64,000 bases of DNA, taken from contig CALMVA010000081.1 in the NCBI GenBank assembly GCA_937873035.1, positions 1 through 64,000 of the forward strand. The letters are read 5' to 3'. This stretch comes from an uncultured Sphingomonadaceae bacterium (GTDB lineage: Bacteria; Pseudomonadota; Alphaproteobacteria; Sphingomonadales; Sphingomonadaceae). Positions 54,103 to 64,000 of the stretch are shown piece by piece. Numbering within the stretch: the first letter of the stretch is position 1; each line of letters starts with the position of its first letter. Under the pieces are notes generated by a model that did not search any database, was not told where the DNA came from, and was given only the letters and a program-made list of their open reading frames with translations. A program made the translations under genes and the position numbers.

Positions 54103-56328
54103 ATGTCCAAGCGCCCGATACCCGGTCTTCCGACCCGCCAGCAGATTCTGGATTTCATCACCCAGTCCGAAACGCCCGCCGGCAAGCGAGAGATTGCCCG
54201 CGCTTTTGGCCTCAAGGGCAATGAGAAGATCGCGCTGAAGGCACTTTTGAAGGACATGGCCGACGAAGGGCTGATCGACAGCGCACCGGGGCGCGCCTTC
54301 CACAAGATGGGCGGGCTGCCAAAGATAACGGTGCTGCGTGTCGTCGATGTTGATGGCAGCCAGGTCGTCGCCATTCCAGAGCATTGGGAGGCAGAGGGCA
54401 AGCCGCCGCCGCGCCTGCGCGTCATCGAGCGTGGCAGGCGCTCTGCGCTTGGCATTGGCGATCGGATTCTCGCGCGCACTGAAGAGCAGGGCGCAGGCTT
54501 TGTCGCGCACCCGATGAAGAAGCTTGCGCGCGGCGAAGAGCTGCTGCTGGGCGTCGTTGCGCGCGAGGGAGATCGCTATTGGCTGCGCGCCATCGACAAG
54601 CGCGAGCGCCGCGATACGCCAATCTCCGACATTGGCGAGGCGGGCGAGGGCGATCTTGTTCTCGCCGAAAAGACGGGCCGCGCGCCGCGCATTTCTGCGA
54701 AGGTGACTGAAATTCTCGGCGATCCGTTCGCGCCCAAAGCCTTCAGCCTCATCGCTATTCACAAGTTCGGCATTCCGCACGTCTTTTCAGAAGACCTTCT
54801 GGTCGAAGCCGAGCGGATGGCAGGGCTGGATCTCGGCCCGCGCGAGGATTTGCGGCATTTGCCGATTGTTGCCATCGATCCCGTTGATGCGCGCGACTTT
54901 GACGATGCCGTGTGGGCAAATCCGCGCGAGGATGGCGGGTTTGACTGTATCGTCGCCATCGCCGATGTGAGCTATTATGTGCGCCCCGGCTCGCAGCTTG
55001 ACCGCGAGGCGCGAAAGCGTGGCAATAGCGTTTACTTCCCGGATCGCGTGGTGCCGATGCTGCCAGAGCAGCTTTCAGCAGATGTGTGCTCGCTGCGCGC
55101 GGGGCATGATCGCGCCGCCATGGCCTGCCATATGGTCATTGATGCCGAAGGGCAGATCGCAAGCTGGCGTTTCTCGCGCGCGGTGATCCGCGTGGCGGCC
55201 AACATCCCCTATGAAGACGCACAGGCCGCCATGGATGGCGTCAAGCCGCATGGCCTGACCGATGTTGCGCTGCGCCCGCTCTGGGCCTGCTGGGCGCTGC
55301 TGGCACAGGCACGCGACAAGCGCGAACCGCTGGAACTCGACCTGCCTGAACGGCGCGTCGTGCTCGATGAAGACGGCCGCATCCAGTCGGTCGCGCCGCG
55401 CGAACGCCTCGATGCGCACCGGCTGATCGAGGATTACATGATCGCGGCGAACGTCGCGGCGGCAAAGGCGCTGGAGGCGAAGAAGGCGCCCGTCATGTAT
55501 CGTATTCACGAGCCACCCTCGCGCGAGAAGCTGGTGGCCTTGAAGGATTATCTGGCGACGTTCGACATCGCCTTTGCATTGGGGCAGGTTATCACGCCCG
55601 CTACCTTCAACCGACTGATCGCACGGCTGGAGGAGGCCGAATATCGCAACGAAGTGATGGAGCAGGTGCTGCGCTCACAGACACAGGCCTATTATAGCCC
55701 GAACAATGCGGGACATTTCGGCCTGTCGCTCGGCTCTTATGCGCACTTCACCTCGCCCATCCGCCGCTATTCCGATCTTCTGGTCCACCGCGCGCTGGTC
55801 GATGCCTATCGGCTTGAGCCGCAGGCCAAAGCGACCGCCCTGTCACCCGATGATGCGCTGCGCATGGTGCCGATTGGCGAGGCGATTTCGGCGTGTGAAC
55901 GCCGCGCGATGGAAGCCGAGCGCGAGACGGTGGATCGCTATGTGGCGGCCTTTCTTGCCATGCGCGTGGGTGAGATCATCGCGACGCGGATCACGGGCGT
56001 TACCAATTTCGGCTTTTTCGCAACGGTGGAAGGGCTGGGCGGAGACGGGCTTGTTCCCGTCTCGACGCTGGGGGCCGAGCATTTCCGCTTCGATGAGGCG
56101 CATCGCGCGCTGATCGGCGAGGAAACGGGTGACACCTACCGGATTGGCCAGCACATCGACTTGCGCCTCGCTGAGGCCAACCCCATCTCCGGCGCCCTGC
56201 GTTTTGAATTGCCGGAAGGGGCCAACCATATGCCAACGCGTCGTGACCGGAAGGACAAGGTCCGCCGCCCCACAATGGGCAAGCGCGGCCGCCCCGGCAA
56301 CATCCGCCATCAGGGGCGCCGTCGCTAA
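54103..56328 (+). CDS. rnr: Ribonuclease R
   Basis: 741-residue 3'-5' exoribonuclease for structured RNA. N-terminal helix-turn-helix/OB region (~1-230), the RNB catalytic block VAIDPVDARDFDDAVWA with its acidic residues, YAHFTSPIRRYSDLLVHRAL, and a C-terminal S1 domain (GEIIATRITGVTNFGFFATVEGLGGDGLVPVSTLG). The basic tail is typical. The 2-TM gene follows 3 bases later. Confidence 0.96.
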   Translation: MSKRPIPGLPTRQQILDFITQSETPAGKREIARAFGLKGNEKIALKALLKDMADEGLIDSAPGRAFHKMGGLPKITVLRVVDVDGSQVVAIPEHWEAEGKPPPRLRVIERGRRSALGIGDRILARTEEQGAGFVAHPMKKLARGEELLLGVVAREGDRYWLRAIDKRERRDTPISDIGEAGEGDLVLAEKTGRAPRISAKVTEILGDPFAPKAFSLIAIHKFGIPHVFSEDLLVEAERMAGLDLGPREDLRHLPIVAIDPVDARDFDDAVWANPREDGGFDCIVAIADVSYYVRPGSQLDREARKRGNSVYFPDRVVPMLPEQLSADVCSLRAGHDRAAMACHMVIDAEGQIASWRFSRAVIRVAANIPYEDAQAAMDGVKPHGLTDVALRPLWACWALLAQARDKREPLELDLPERRVVLDEDGRIQSVAPRERLDAHRLIEDYMIAANVAAAKALEAKKAPVMYRIHEPPSREKLVALKDYLATFDIAFALGQVITPATFNRLIARLEEAEYRNEVMEQVLRSQTQAYYSPNNAGHFGLSLGSYAHFTSPIRRYSDLLVHRALVDAYRLEPQAKATALSPDDALRMVPIGEAISACERRAMEAERETVDRYVAAFLAMRVGEIIATRITGVTNFGFFATVEGLGGDGLVPVSTLGAEHFRFDEAHRALIGEETGDTYRIGQHIDLRLAEANPISGALRFELPEGANHMPTRRDRKDKVRRPTMGKRGRPGNIRHQGRRR

Positions 56329-56331
56329 GCC

Positions 56332-56826
56332 ATGGCCGTTGATCTGCCGCGCCTCTTCATCGGTACGCTTTCTTATGATGTGCCGTCCGCCGCGCTCGAT
56401 GATGTGCGGTTCGAGCGCATATTGCGCGGCTTTGCGAGCCATTATGTGATCAACGCGACCTCGCAGAGCCAGTTCAGCTTTGCGCGCGGTGAGGGGTTCG
56501 ACAAGTTTGAGCGTTGGGACGCCTTCGCCTATGTCGATGGCGGCTCGGTGATGCGGCTGCGCACGCAAGAGGTAGTCGATCCGCTTCCCGGCGGAAACAT
56601 CGCCGTGCTGCCACCCCCCTGGTCATCGCTGCACTTCACCCTCAACATCCGCGTCGTGCTGATCTTCTGGGCGCTCGCCCTCATCATCGCGCGCAGCTTT
56701 CTGGGCGGCGACTGGCTCTTCTGGCTGATCGGCTTCCTGACGCTCTATGGCGCGCACGTGGCGCTCATCCGGCGAAGTTTGAAGAAGAAGCTGGGGCGCT
56801 GGCTGGCGCGGGAGAGTTGGAACTAG
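56332..56826 (+). CDS. Two-segment membrane protein after rnr
   Basis: 164-residue protein of unknown function. The N-terminal ~100 residues are soluble-looking with IGTLSYDVPSAALDDVRFERILRGF. Two adjacent membrane spans follow (RVVLIFWALALIIARSFLG; WLFWLIGFLTLYGAHVALI), then a basic tail. It lies 3 bases after rnr and overlaps the convergent reductase gene by 4 bases. Confidence 0.65.
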   Translation: MAVDLPRLFIGTLSYDVPSAALDDVRFERILRGFASHYVINATSQSQFSFARGEGFDKFERWDAFAYVDGGSVMRLRTQEVVDPLPGGNIAVLPPPWSSLHFTLNIRVVLIFWALALIIARSFLGGDWLFWLIGFLTLYGAHVALIRRSLKKKLGRWLARESWN

Positions 56827-57983
56827 GCTTCGAGGGCGAAGGTCAGTCCCGCATGGGCGCTTAGCCGCTCCAGCAACGGCGCTGCGATCACCGCCCCCGG
56901 CGTCACAACGCCGCCCGGCGTCTCATTTTCCAGCAGCGTGAGCGCGCTTTCGGCGATCATTTTGCTGGTGGAGCCATAGCCGGGGTCTTTGTCTCCCTTC
57001 ACGCTGGCGCGGATGGAGGTGCCGTCGGGATATTCGCCGATGAAGAGCAGGTCGTAAAAACCGTTTTCGCGCTCATCCTTGCTGGGGCCTTCGCCGGGCT
57101 TCAGCTTGGCCTCGCCAAAGGGGTTTGCCTTGGCAATCGCCTCTGCCATCGCGCGGCCTGCATCGCCGATCGTCGTCATGATCATCTCGTCATACATGAA
57201 GTCGCGGCCAAAGGGGTGGCCGAGCAGGAAGTTGGAGCGGTGGACGTTCTTGGTGTTGATCGGCGCCATCACGAAGGGTGCGGTCCAGGTGCCGGTCGCG
57301 CTGTCATATTCGGGCATAAGGCCAGAGGGCTGGGCGGGGCCTTCAAAGCCCGGCGTCAGGCCGAAGCTGCTTTTCAGGATGCCGATGATCTTGGGTTTTT
57401 TGGCGGCGGCCTTCATCGTTTCGGTGAGGCTCGCAATCGTGCCGCCCGATGCGCCGCCCTGCATCTTGCGGACGCGGCCCTTGACGCGCGGGGCAGGCTT
57501 GCCATGCGCCTTCACGGCTTCACGCTGGAGGAACCAGACGCCGAGATCAAAGGGGATCGAGTCAAACCCGCAGGAAAAGACGATGCGCGCGCCGGTTTCC
57601 TTGGCGCGGGCATCATGCGCGTCGATCATGTCGCGCATCCATGCCGGTTCACCGCACAGATCGACATAATCGGTGCCCGTCTCGGCACAGGCGGCGACAA
57701 GTTCCGCGCCGTAAAGCTGATAGGGGCCGACCGTGGTGAGGATGACGCGCGCGCGCTTGCACATCTCGATGAGCGAGGCTGCATTGTCTGAATCGGCGGC
57801 CACAAGCTGCGTGGAGGAGGGCAGGCCCATCTCGTCACGCACTTCGGCAAGCTTTGCGAGGCTGCGCCCGCCCATCGCCCAGTTCTTCACGCCTTGGGCG
57901 GCCAGATATTCTGCAACGAGGCGGCCGGTAAAGCCGCTGGCGCCATAGACGATGATGTCGAACTCCGCAGTTTTCTTCGCCAT
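56823..57983 (-). CDS. Saccharopine dehydrogenase-like NAD(P) oxidoreductase
   Basis: 386-residue protein with an N-terminal Rossmann domain (DIIVYGASGFTGRLVAEYLAAQG). TVGPYQLYGAELVAACAETGTDYVDLCGEP is typical of the saccharopine dehydrogenase-like/trans-acting enoyl reductase group. Family members act on saccharopine, lipids or unknown compounds, and the sequence does not choose. The downstream 58.0 kb gene on the same strand may be unrelated. Confidence 0.85.
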   Translation of the reverse strand: MAKKTAEFDIIVYGASGFTGRLVAEYLAAQGVKNWAMGGRSLAKLAEVRDEMGLPSSTQLVAADSDNAASLIEMCKRARVILTTVGPYQLYGAELVAACAETGTDYVDLCGEPAWMRDMIDAHDARAKETGARIVFSCGFDSIPFDLGVWFLQREAVKAHGKPAPRVKGRVRKMQGGASGGTIASLTETMKAAAKKPKIIGILKSSFGLTPGFEGPAQPSGLMPEYDSATGTWTAPFVMAPINTKNVHRSNFLLGHPFGRDFMYDEMIMTTIGDAGRAMAEAIAKANPFGEAKLKPGEGPSKDERENGFYDLLFIGEYPDGTSIRASVKGDKDPGYGSTSKMIAESALTLLENETPGGVVTPGAVIAAPLLERLSAHAGLTFALEA

Positions 57984-58003
57984 GTGCGCGCTCCTGATGC
58001 CTG

Positions 58004-58483
58004 TTATTTCACGACAGCGTAAAAACTCAGCTTCCCACTGCCATTGGCCGGGATCGGCTTTGCAAATGTCCAGCGGACGTGCGTCACATCTTGGGCAAGG
58101 GCGGCCCGGACGCTCTTGTCGGGGTTGGTGATCTTGAGGCTGGCAAGCGGGCCGAAGCTCTTGCCGCCATCAACCGAGACGACACCCCATTCGCTATTCT
58201 CGCCAAGCCCCGTGAAGTTTACGCCGCTCGGCACCGGATTGTTGATAACGAAATTATTGGCAGGCGTTGCGCCGGCATTTTTGTAGTTGATCCAGACGAC
58301 GATCGGCGTTGCAGGCAAAACCGTTGTCGGTGCAACGAGCGTGCGGGATTTGACACCCCTGGCGTCCACCACTTCCTTCACGGCCTGGATGCTGCTCGTA
58401 ACGGTAACGGGCGAGGCCTGCGCGAATAGCGCGGCGGGCATCAGGGCAAGGCTTAAACCGGCTAGAATCTTACGCATTTTCAT
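58004..58483 (-). CDS. Secreted DUF11-like protein
   Basis: 159-residue protein with signal peptide (MKMRKILAGLSLALMPAALFAQA) and a single Ig-like strand-rich domain. Its phrase VWINYKNAGATPANNFVINNPVPSGVNF is characteristic of DUF11-like conserved repeats. A periplasmic or surface-linked role is possible; function is unknown. Confidence 0.75.
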   Translation of the reverse strand: MKMRKILAGLSLALMPAALFAQASPVTVTSSIQAVKEVVDARGVKSRTLVAPTTVLPATPIVVWINYKNAGATPANNFVINNPVPSGVNFTGLGENSEWGVVSVDGGKSFGPLASLKITNPDKSVRAALAQDVTHVRWTFAKPIPANGSGKLSFYAVVK

Positions 58484-58517
58484 TCTCCCGCATCTTCCGT
58501 TCGGTCACGCCAACGCC

Positions 58518-59072
58518 TTAGAGGCGCGGCAGCGTGACGCCGCGTTGACCCATATATTTGCCCGCGCGGTCGGCATAGCTTGTCTCGCACGGTTCGTTGC
58601 CCTTGAGGAAGAGGAACTGGCACGCGCCTTCATTCGCATAAATCTTGGCGGGCAGCGGCGTGGTATTCGAGAATTCGAGCGTCACATGGCCTTCCCAGCC
58701 GGGTTCCAGCGGCGTCACGTTCACGATGATGCCGCAGCGCGCATAGGTCGATTTGCCGAGGCAGATAACAAGCACGTCGCGCGGCACGCGAAAATATTCG
58801 ACCGTGCGGGCGAGCGCGAAGCTGTTGGGCGGAATCACGCAGACATCGGTCTTGCGATCAACAAAGCTGTTCGACGCGAAGTCTTTGGGATCAACCACCG
58901 CGCTATCGACATTGGTGAAGATCTTGAACTCGTCGGCGACACGCGCGTCATAGCCATAGGAGGACAGGCCGTAGCTGATGCAGCCATCGCGGCGCTGAGC
59001 CTCGACGAACGGCTCGATCATGCCGGTCGATTGCGCCTGCTCACGGATCCACTTGTCGGACAGGATGGACAT
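58518..59072 (-). CDS. dcd: dCTP deaminase
   Basis: 184-residue trimeric enzyme that deaminates dCTP to dUTP for thymidylate synthesis. [29 protein letters not shown] and [37 protein letters not shown] contain the nucleotide-binding and catalytic Glu residues. Lies 9 bases downstream of cdd on the same strand, a pyrimidine pair. Confidence 0.96.
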   Translation of the reverse strand: MSILSDKWIREQAQSTGMIEPFVEAQRRDGCISYGLSSYGYDARVADEFKIFTNVDSAVVDPKDFASNSFVDRKTDVCVIPPNSFALARTVEYFRVPRDVLVICLGKSTYARCGIIVNVTPLEPGWEGHVTLEFSNTTPLPAKIYANEGACQFLFLKGNEPCETSYADRAGKYMGQRGVTLPRL

Positions 59073-59081
59073 TTCTTCTCC

Positions 59082-59528
59082 TTACACCAGCCCAAGGTCG
59101 GCAGGGCCGAACGCATGGGGCAGAAGGCTCGATAGCGTGTGGTGCTCAACAGTGCTACCGTCCGCCGAGCCGCAATGGATGACGATGTCGTGGCCCGAAA
59201 GCCCGCCCGCCTCGTTGATGACCTGTCGGCACCGCCCGCACGGACGAACCGGGTCGTTGCCCGAAATGGCTCCGTTTTCCAACCTGCCGCCGATGATTGC
59301 GATCTCGCGCACCTTGCGTAGCTTGCCTTGCGCATTGGCCGTCGCCAGCGCGACCGTTTCTGCGCACAAGGTTAGCCCGTAGCTCGCGTTCTCGAAATTG
59401 CAGCCGGAGATGATCTCGCCATCGTCCAGCAGAAGCGCCGCGCCGACGCCAAAGCCGGAATAGGGGGCATGGGCAAAGCTTGCGACGGTCTTGGCAGCTT
59501 CAAGAAGTGTATGCGATGTCGTGCTCAT
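59082..59528 (-). CDS. cdd: Cytidine deaminase
   Basis: 148-residue homotetrameric zinc deaminase of pyrimidine salvage. HAPYSGFGVGAALLLDDG, the catalytic Cys-Ala-Glu in LTLCAETVAL and the PCGRCRQ zinc ligands are present. ATG 59528 overlaps by ATGA the upstream lysozyme gene and fits the family length. Confidence 0.95.
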   Translation of the reverse strand: MSTTSHTLLEAAKTVASFAHAPYSGFGVGAALLLDDGEIISGCNFENASYGLTLCAETVALATANAQGKLRKVREIAIIGGRLENGAISGNDPVRPCGRCRQVINEAGGLSGHDIVIHCGSADGSTVEHHTLSSLLPHAFGPADLGLV

Positions 59529-60202
59529 GGGTGAATGACATTCCAGTGGACGGGGGCTTCGATGCCGTTGACGCGCCGGAATGTCGAGGCTTGCCACATC
59601 GCCCATTCACGCGCGCCATAAGAAGGCGGCAGCAAAAATCGCTTGAGCCACAACGGCCGGTCTATGGCGTCGCTTATCATGTAATAATCATCAAAATCGC
59701 GCGCAACCTGCACAACCAGCGGTTTTCCAGTATGTGCCTCAGCCATTTCGATGAATATCTTCAGTTCACGCAAAACCGCTGCGCGGGCAGGGCGATCCTT
59801 GCAATTGCCGCTGAATTCCAGATCAATAGCCGCTGGCAGACTGTCTCCCCCGCGCGGAACGATGGAAATGAAATTTGTCGCCTGCTCGGCCGCATTGCGG
59901 CACAGGGAAAAGAAGTGATAGGCGCCGCGCCGCATCCCCGCTTTTTCCGCACCCTCCCAATTTTCGGTAAAGCGCGGATCGCTGATGTCGGCGCCTTCTG
60001 TCGCCTTGATATACGCAAAGTCCGCGCCTGCGGCCTCCACCGTTGGCCAGGCGATTTCACCCTGCGCGTCAGAAACATCCACGCCCTGCACGGGATAGTC
60101 CGTAAGGCCGGGCCGCCAATGGACCGACCACCAGCCAATCGCCGCAGACAGGAAGGCAATGGCCAGCGCCCACGCACCCCATGGAATGTTGCGTCCCCGC
60201 AT
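59525..60202 (-). CDS. Membrane-anchored GH25 lysozyme-like muramidase
   Basis: 225-residue protein with an N-terminal membrane anchor (WGAWALAIAFLSAAIGWWS) and a GH25 domain. GVDVSDAQGEIAW, YIKATEGADISDPRF, GAYHFFSLCRN and the catalytic DxE in AAIDLEFSGNC are visible. It should cleave MurNAc-GlcNAc bonds in peptidoglycan. Stops by ATGA overlap with cdd. Confidence 0.9.
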   Translation of the reverse strand: MRGRNIPWGAWALAIAFLSAAIGWWSVHWRPGLTDYPVQGVDVSDAQGEIAWPTVEAAGADFAYIKATEGADISDPRFTENWEGAEKAGMRRGAYHFFSLCRNAAEQATNFISIVPRGGDSLPAAIDLEFSGNCKDRPARAAVLRELKIFIEMAEAHTGKPLVVQVARDFDDYYMISDAIDRPLWLKRFLLPPSYGAREWAMWQASTFRRVNGIEAPVHWNVIHP

Positions 60203-60207
60203 TTTGG

Positions 60208-60690
60208 CTACCCCTTGATGTGCAAAACGCAGATGAGGGTGAACAGTCGGCGCGATGTATCAAAATCAACGTCAATCTTGCCTGCGAGCCGCTCTTTCAG
60301 AAGCTCGGCACCCTCATTGTGTATGCCGCGCCGCGCCATATCGACGGTTTCAATCTGCTGTGGCGAGGCGACTTTGATCGCCTGATAATAGCTGTCGCAG
60401 ATGGCAAAATATTCGCGGATGAGGCGACGGAAGCGACCAAGCCCCAGAATGACGGATTCCAGCGGTGTTCCGTCTTCCCGGCCAAGGTCAAAGGCAAGGC
60501 GGCCTTCCTCCACGCGCAGCATCAGCACATAGGGCCCTGCATAGCCATCTTCATGTGTGCGCTGCGGCGCGAAGTAATTGCCCTCGATAATATCAAAAAT
60601 CGCAATCCGCCGCTCCTGCTCAATATCAGCGGAGCGCCAGATGATGGTATGCTCGTCGAGCTTGATGTCGATGATGCGCGGATCAGCCAT
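60208..60690 (-). CDS. UPF0262 family protein
   Basis: 160-residue alphaproteobacterial conserved protein of the UPF0262 family: RIIDIKLDEHTIIWRSADIEQERRIAIFDIIEGNYFAP and ETVDMARRGIHNEGAELLKERL. Function unknown. ATG 60690 is used, as the longer frame to 60744 lacks a good site. Five bases separate it from the lysozyme gene, so one operon UPF0262-GH25-cdd-dcd is likely. Confidence 0.88.
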   Translation of the reverse strand: MADPRIIDIKLDEHTIIWRSADIEQERRIAIFDIIEGNYFAPQRTHEDGYAGPYVLMLRVEEGRLAFDLGREDGTPLESVILGLGRFRRLIREYFAICDSYYQAIKVASPQQIETVDMARRGIHNEGAELLKERLAGKIDVDFDTSRRLFTLICVLHIKG

Positions 60691-60807
60691 TCGCCTCCCG
60701 CATATCGGAAGCTGCCAGCGATGGAAAGACGCCGCTTGTCGCACTTATCCCCGTTTTCCTCTTTGGATGGCGTTTCCACTGGGGTAACAATTCGTCATGG
60801 AGCGGGC

Positions 60808-62319
<1,512 letters not shown>

Positions 62320-62321
62320 AC

Positions 62322-62354
62322 AGGCCGCGCCGACTTTTTCGACGCGGCCTTTCG
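62322..62354. terminator. Candidate terminator between dnaB and the S9 peptidase
   Basis: AGGCCGCG (62322-62329) pairs perfectly with CGCGGCCT (62343-62350), followed by only a short TT. The loop holds five T. It lies between two converging genes and may serve both. Confidence 0.55.
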
Positions 62355-62362
62355 CGCTTGGC

Positions 62363-64000
62363 TTACTTGCCGTCGCTGGCGGTGGAAGCACCGCCATGCT
62401 TTGCGAACCAGCCCAGAATGTAGGTTGATTTGGCGACCAGACGGCTCGGATGATCCATCATGCCGTGCGACGATTCTGGCACACGCACCATCGCGGTATC
62501 GACGCCGTTGAGCTTGAGACCCGCATAATATTGCTCGGTCTCCGAAATCGGTGTGCGGAAATCCTGCTCGCCGGTGATGAGCATGGTCGGCGTCTTGACG
62601 TTGCCGACAAGGCTGAGCGGTGACCGCCGCCAATATTCAGCCTGCGCGCCCTCTTCCCAAGGGTTTTTGCCGAACCAGTAGCGACCATAATAGGCGGCAC
62701 CGTCAGAGGTGAGGGCAAAGCTCGTCCAATTGATGACGGGCTTGGCGACGACGGCGGCGCGGAAGCGGTTTGACTTGCCGACGATCCATGCCGTCAACAC
62801 GCCTCCACCACTGCCGCCCGTGACGAACAGTCGTTGGGGATCGACATAGCCCTTGGCGACTGCTGCATCGACGGCGGCCATCAGATCATCATAGTCGCCG
62901 CCGGGATAGGCCTTGTCGATGAGGTTGGCGAATTTGTCGCCATAGCTCGTCGAGCCACGCGGGTTGGAATAGAGCACGACATAGCCCGCTGCCGCATAGG
63001 CCTGCATTTCCGCGGAGAAACGCGCTCCATAGTTGGTGTGCGGCCCGCCATGGATTTCGAGGATCATCGGATATTTCTTCGCAGGGTCAAAGCCTGCGGG
63101 CTTCATGATCCACGATTGGCTCTTCACCCCGTCCGGCGCGGTCGTCCAAATTTCTTCCACGCTGGCGAGGTCGCGGATGGCGGATACATCGTCGTTGAGG
63201 CGTGTGAGGCGCTTGACGTTGCTGCCCTTCACCACGGCCACGTCGCCGGGTTCGGTAGGCGTGGTGACGTTGGTTGCAACGGTGCCGTCTGGCGCGACGG
63301 TCAGGCTCGCGCCCGAATAGGGGCGGCCAATATCTTCCCCGCCAAAGCCGGAGGCGATCGTGCGGTTGCTGCCGCTGGTCGTTGCATAGCCCAGCTTGGT
63401 GGTGCCTTGCTGATCAAACAGATAGTAAAGACCGCCGCGCCCGTCCCACGCGAAATCGTTGATGCCGACGTCAAGTGTCTGTGTGAGTGAGCGGGCGTTG
63501 CCGCCGTCACGGTTCATGACCCACAGGCTGAACTCCTGATTGCTCGTCAGCCTGTCTGTAAAGCCCAGAAACGCAATCGATTTGCCGTCGGGTGAAACCT
63601 TGGGCGCGGCACTTGGCCCTTCGCGGTGGGTGAGCTGGGTAATGGCCTGAGAGGCAACATCAACGGCATAAATCTGGTCACGCAGCGGTGTGCGTTCAGG
63701 GTCATCAGTGCGGTTGGCGGATACGTAGAGCGTCTTGCCATCACGGCTCCAGTCAATCGCGCCACCATAGTCAAATTCACCCTTCGTCACCTGACGCGGC
63801 ACGCCGCCATCAGCAGATACGGTGAAGATGTGGGTGTGGCCCTGTTCGGCATAGCCCGCGCCATCGCCGCGATAGTCGAGCTTGTCGATCACGATGGGCT
63901 TGGGCGCCCATTTGGCGCCTTCGGGCGCGGCCGGCATTGATGCGATCGGCTTTCCCTCACCGGGGACGAACATCGAAAACGCGATCGATTTGCCATCGGG
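62363..64000 (-). CDS. S9 family (prolyl oligopeptidase-like) peptidase, 5' truncated by window
   Basis: C-terminal ~545 residues of a serine peptidase with an N-terminal beta-propeller and a C-terminal alpha/beta-hydrolase. The nucleophile is in LFVTGGSGGGVLTAWIVG, Asp in LITGEQDFRTPISETEQYY and His in VPESSHGMMDHPSR. WD/TolB-like propeller repeats (DGKSIAFLG...; DGKTLYVSAN...) fill the first half. The frame is still open at the right edge, so the start and any signal peptide are outside. It probably trims peptides in the periplasm. Confidence 0.92.
   Translation of the reverse strand, partial: PDGKSIAFSMFVPGEGKPIASMPAAPEGAKWAPKPIVIDKLDYRGDGAGYAEQGHTHIFTVSADGGVPRQVTKGEFDYGGAIDWSRDGKTLYVSANRTDDPERTPLRDQIYAVDVASQAITQLTHREGPSAAPKVSPDGKSIAFLGFTDRLTSNQEFSLWVMNRDGGNARSLTQTLDVGINDFAWDGRGGLYYLFDQQGTTKLGYATTSGSNRTIASGFGGEDIGRPYSGASLTVAPDGTVATNVTTPTEPGDVAVVKGSNVKRLTRLNDDVSAIRDLASVEEIWTTAPDGVKSQSWIMKPAGFDPAKKYPMILEIHGGPHTNYGARFSAEMQAYAAAGYVVLYSNPRGSTSYGDKFANLIDKAYPGGDYDDLMAAVDAAVAKGYVDPQRLFVTGGSGGGVLTAWIVGKSNRFRAAVVAKPVINWTSFALTSDGAAYYGRYWFGKNPWEEGAQAEYWRRSPLSLVGNVKTPTMLITGEQDFRTPISETEQYYAGLKLNGVDTAMVRVPESSHGMMDHPSRLVAKSTYILGWFAKHGGASTASDGK

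Noticed and set aside
60181..60807. A 200-codon upstream extension of dnaB.
   Set aside because: It is antisense to the conserved UPF0262 gene and DnaB proteins normally start near PHNIEAE.

Overview
The window is a piece of chromosome from a high-GC alphaproteobacterium, most likely a member of the Sphingomonadales. This is an inference from gene content: EipA/DUF1134, DUF1476, UPF0262, a DUF1674/SdhAF4 protein, a mitofilin-like gene beside hemD, many acyl-CoA dehydrogenases and many secreted peptidases. No rRNA gene is present to settle it. No CRISPR array, prophage module or transposase gene was seen.

The left end (1-3.2 kb) is the end of an integrated, probably conjugative element. It holds a truncated VirD4/TraG coupling protein, then a leader rich in dyads with a consensus-like promoter, a small ORF, and a large serine recombinase. 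The recombinase frame runs straight into the 3' end of a tRNA-Ser(GCU) gene on the opposite strand. That tRNA gene is the apparent attachment site and marks the element/chromosome border.

From 3.4 to 10.5 kb the content is conserved chromosome: eipA, pyrC, a YgfZ-type folate-binding protein, a TauE/SafE permease, leuD, an MDR quinone oxidoreductase, the ATPase-inhibitor-like DUF1476 protein, and the bolA-grxD pair. A structured 107-bp repeat lies between pyrC and ygfZ. A 1.2 kb gene-free stretch (10.5-11.7 kb) is a tandem array of about 428-bp units with REP-like palindromes and a 16-bp perfect hairpin per unit. Next comes a BlaI-BlaR1 regulatory operon with a clear TACA-N2-TGTA operator. It carries a C15 tract inside blaR1 and a third gene, for a secreted protein that shares a two-cysteine domain with the BlaR1 C-terminus. 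This is the most interesting locus in the window.

14-28 kb holds an MBL-fold hydrolase, a DUF4230 protein, nadA, a possible 6S-type RNA, a nitrobindin-like protein and nadC. It continues with a gcdH / M20 peptidase / CaiB-type CoA-transferase cluster, an FAH-family hydrolase, a C13 (legumain-type) peptidase, a MarR regulator with its own operator, an acyl-CoA dehydrogenase, a SpoU/TrmH methyltransferase and a lipoprotein. 28-41 kb holds a 2Fe-2S ferredoxin, an AlkA-like glycosylase, a mitofilin-like protein with hemD and hemC, tsaD-gpsA, a 55-residue SdhAF4-type protein, htpX, an RsmB-type methyltransferase, rpe-heparinase II/III, and purH.

40-64 kb holds a polysaccharide flippase, polA, a class A beta-lactamase-like protein, another acyl-CoA dehydrogenase, DUF808, an M19 dipeptidase, S-formylglutathione hydrolase and an M16 peptidase. 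It ends with a tiny membrane protein coupled to apt, rnr, a saccharopine-dehydrogenase-like enzyme, dcd, cdd, a GH25 lysozyme, UPF0262, dnaB and a truncated S9 peptidase. Many neighbours overlap by the four bases ATGA, so translational coupling is a common theme.
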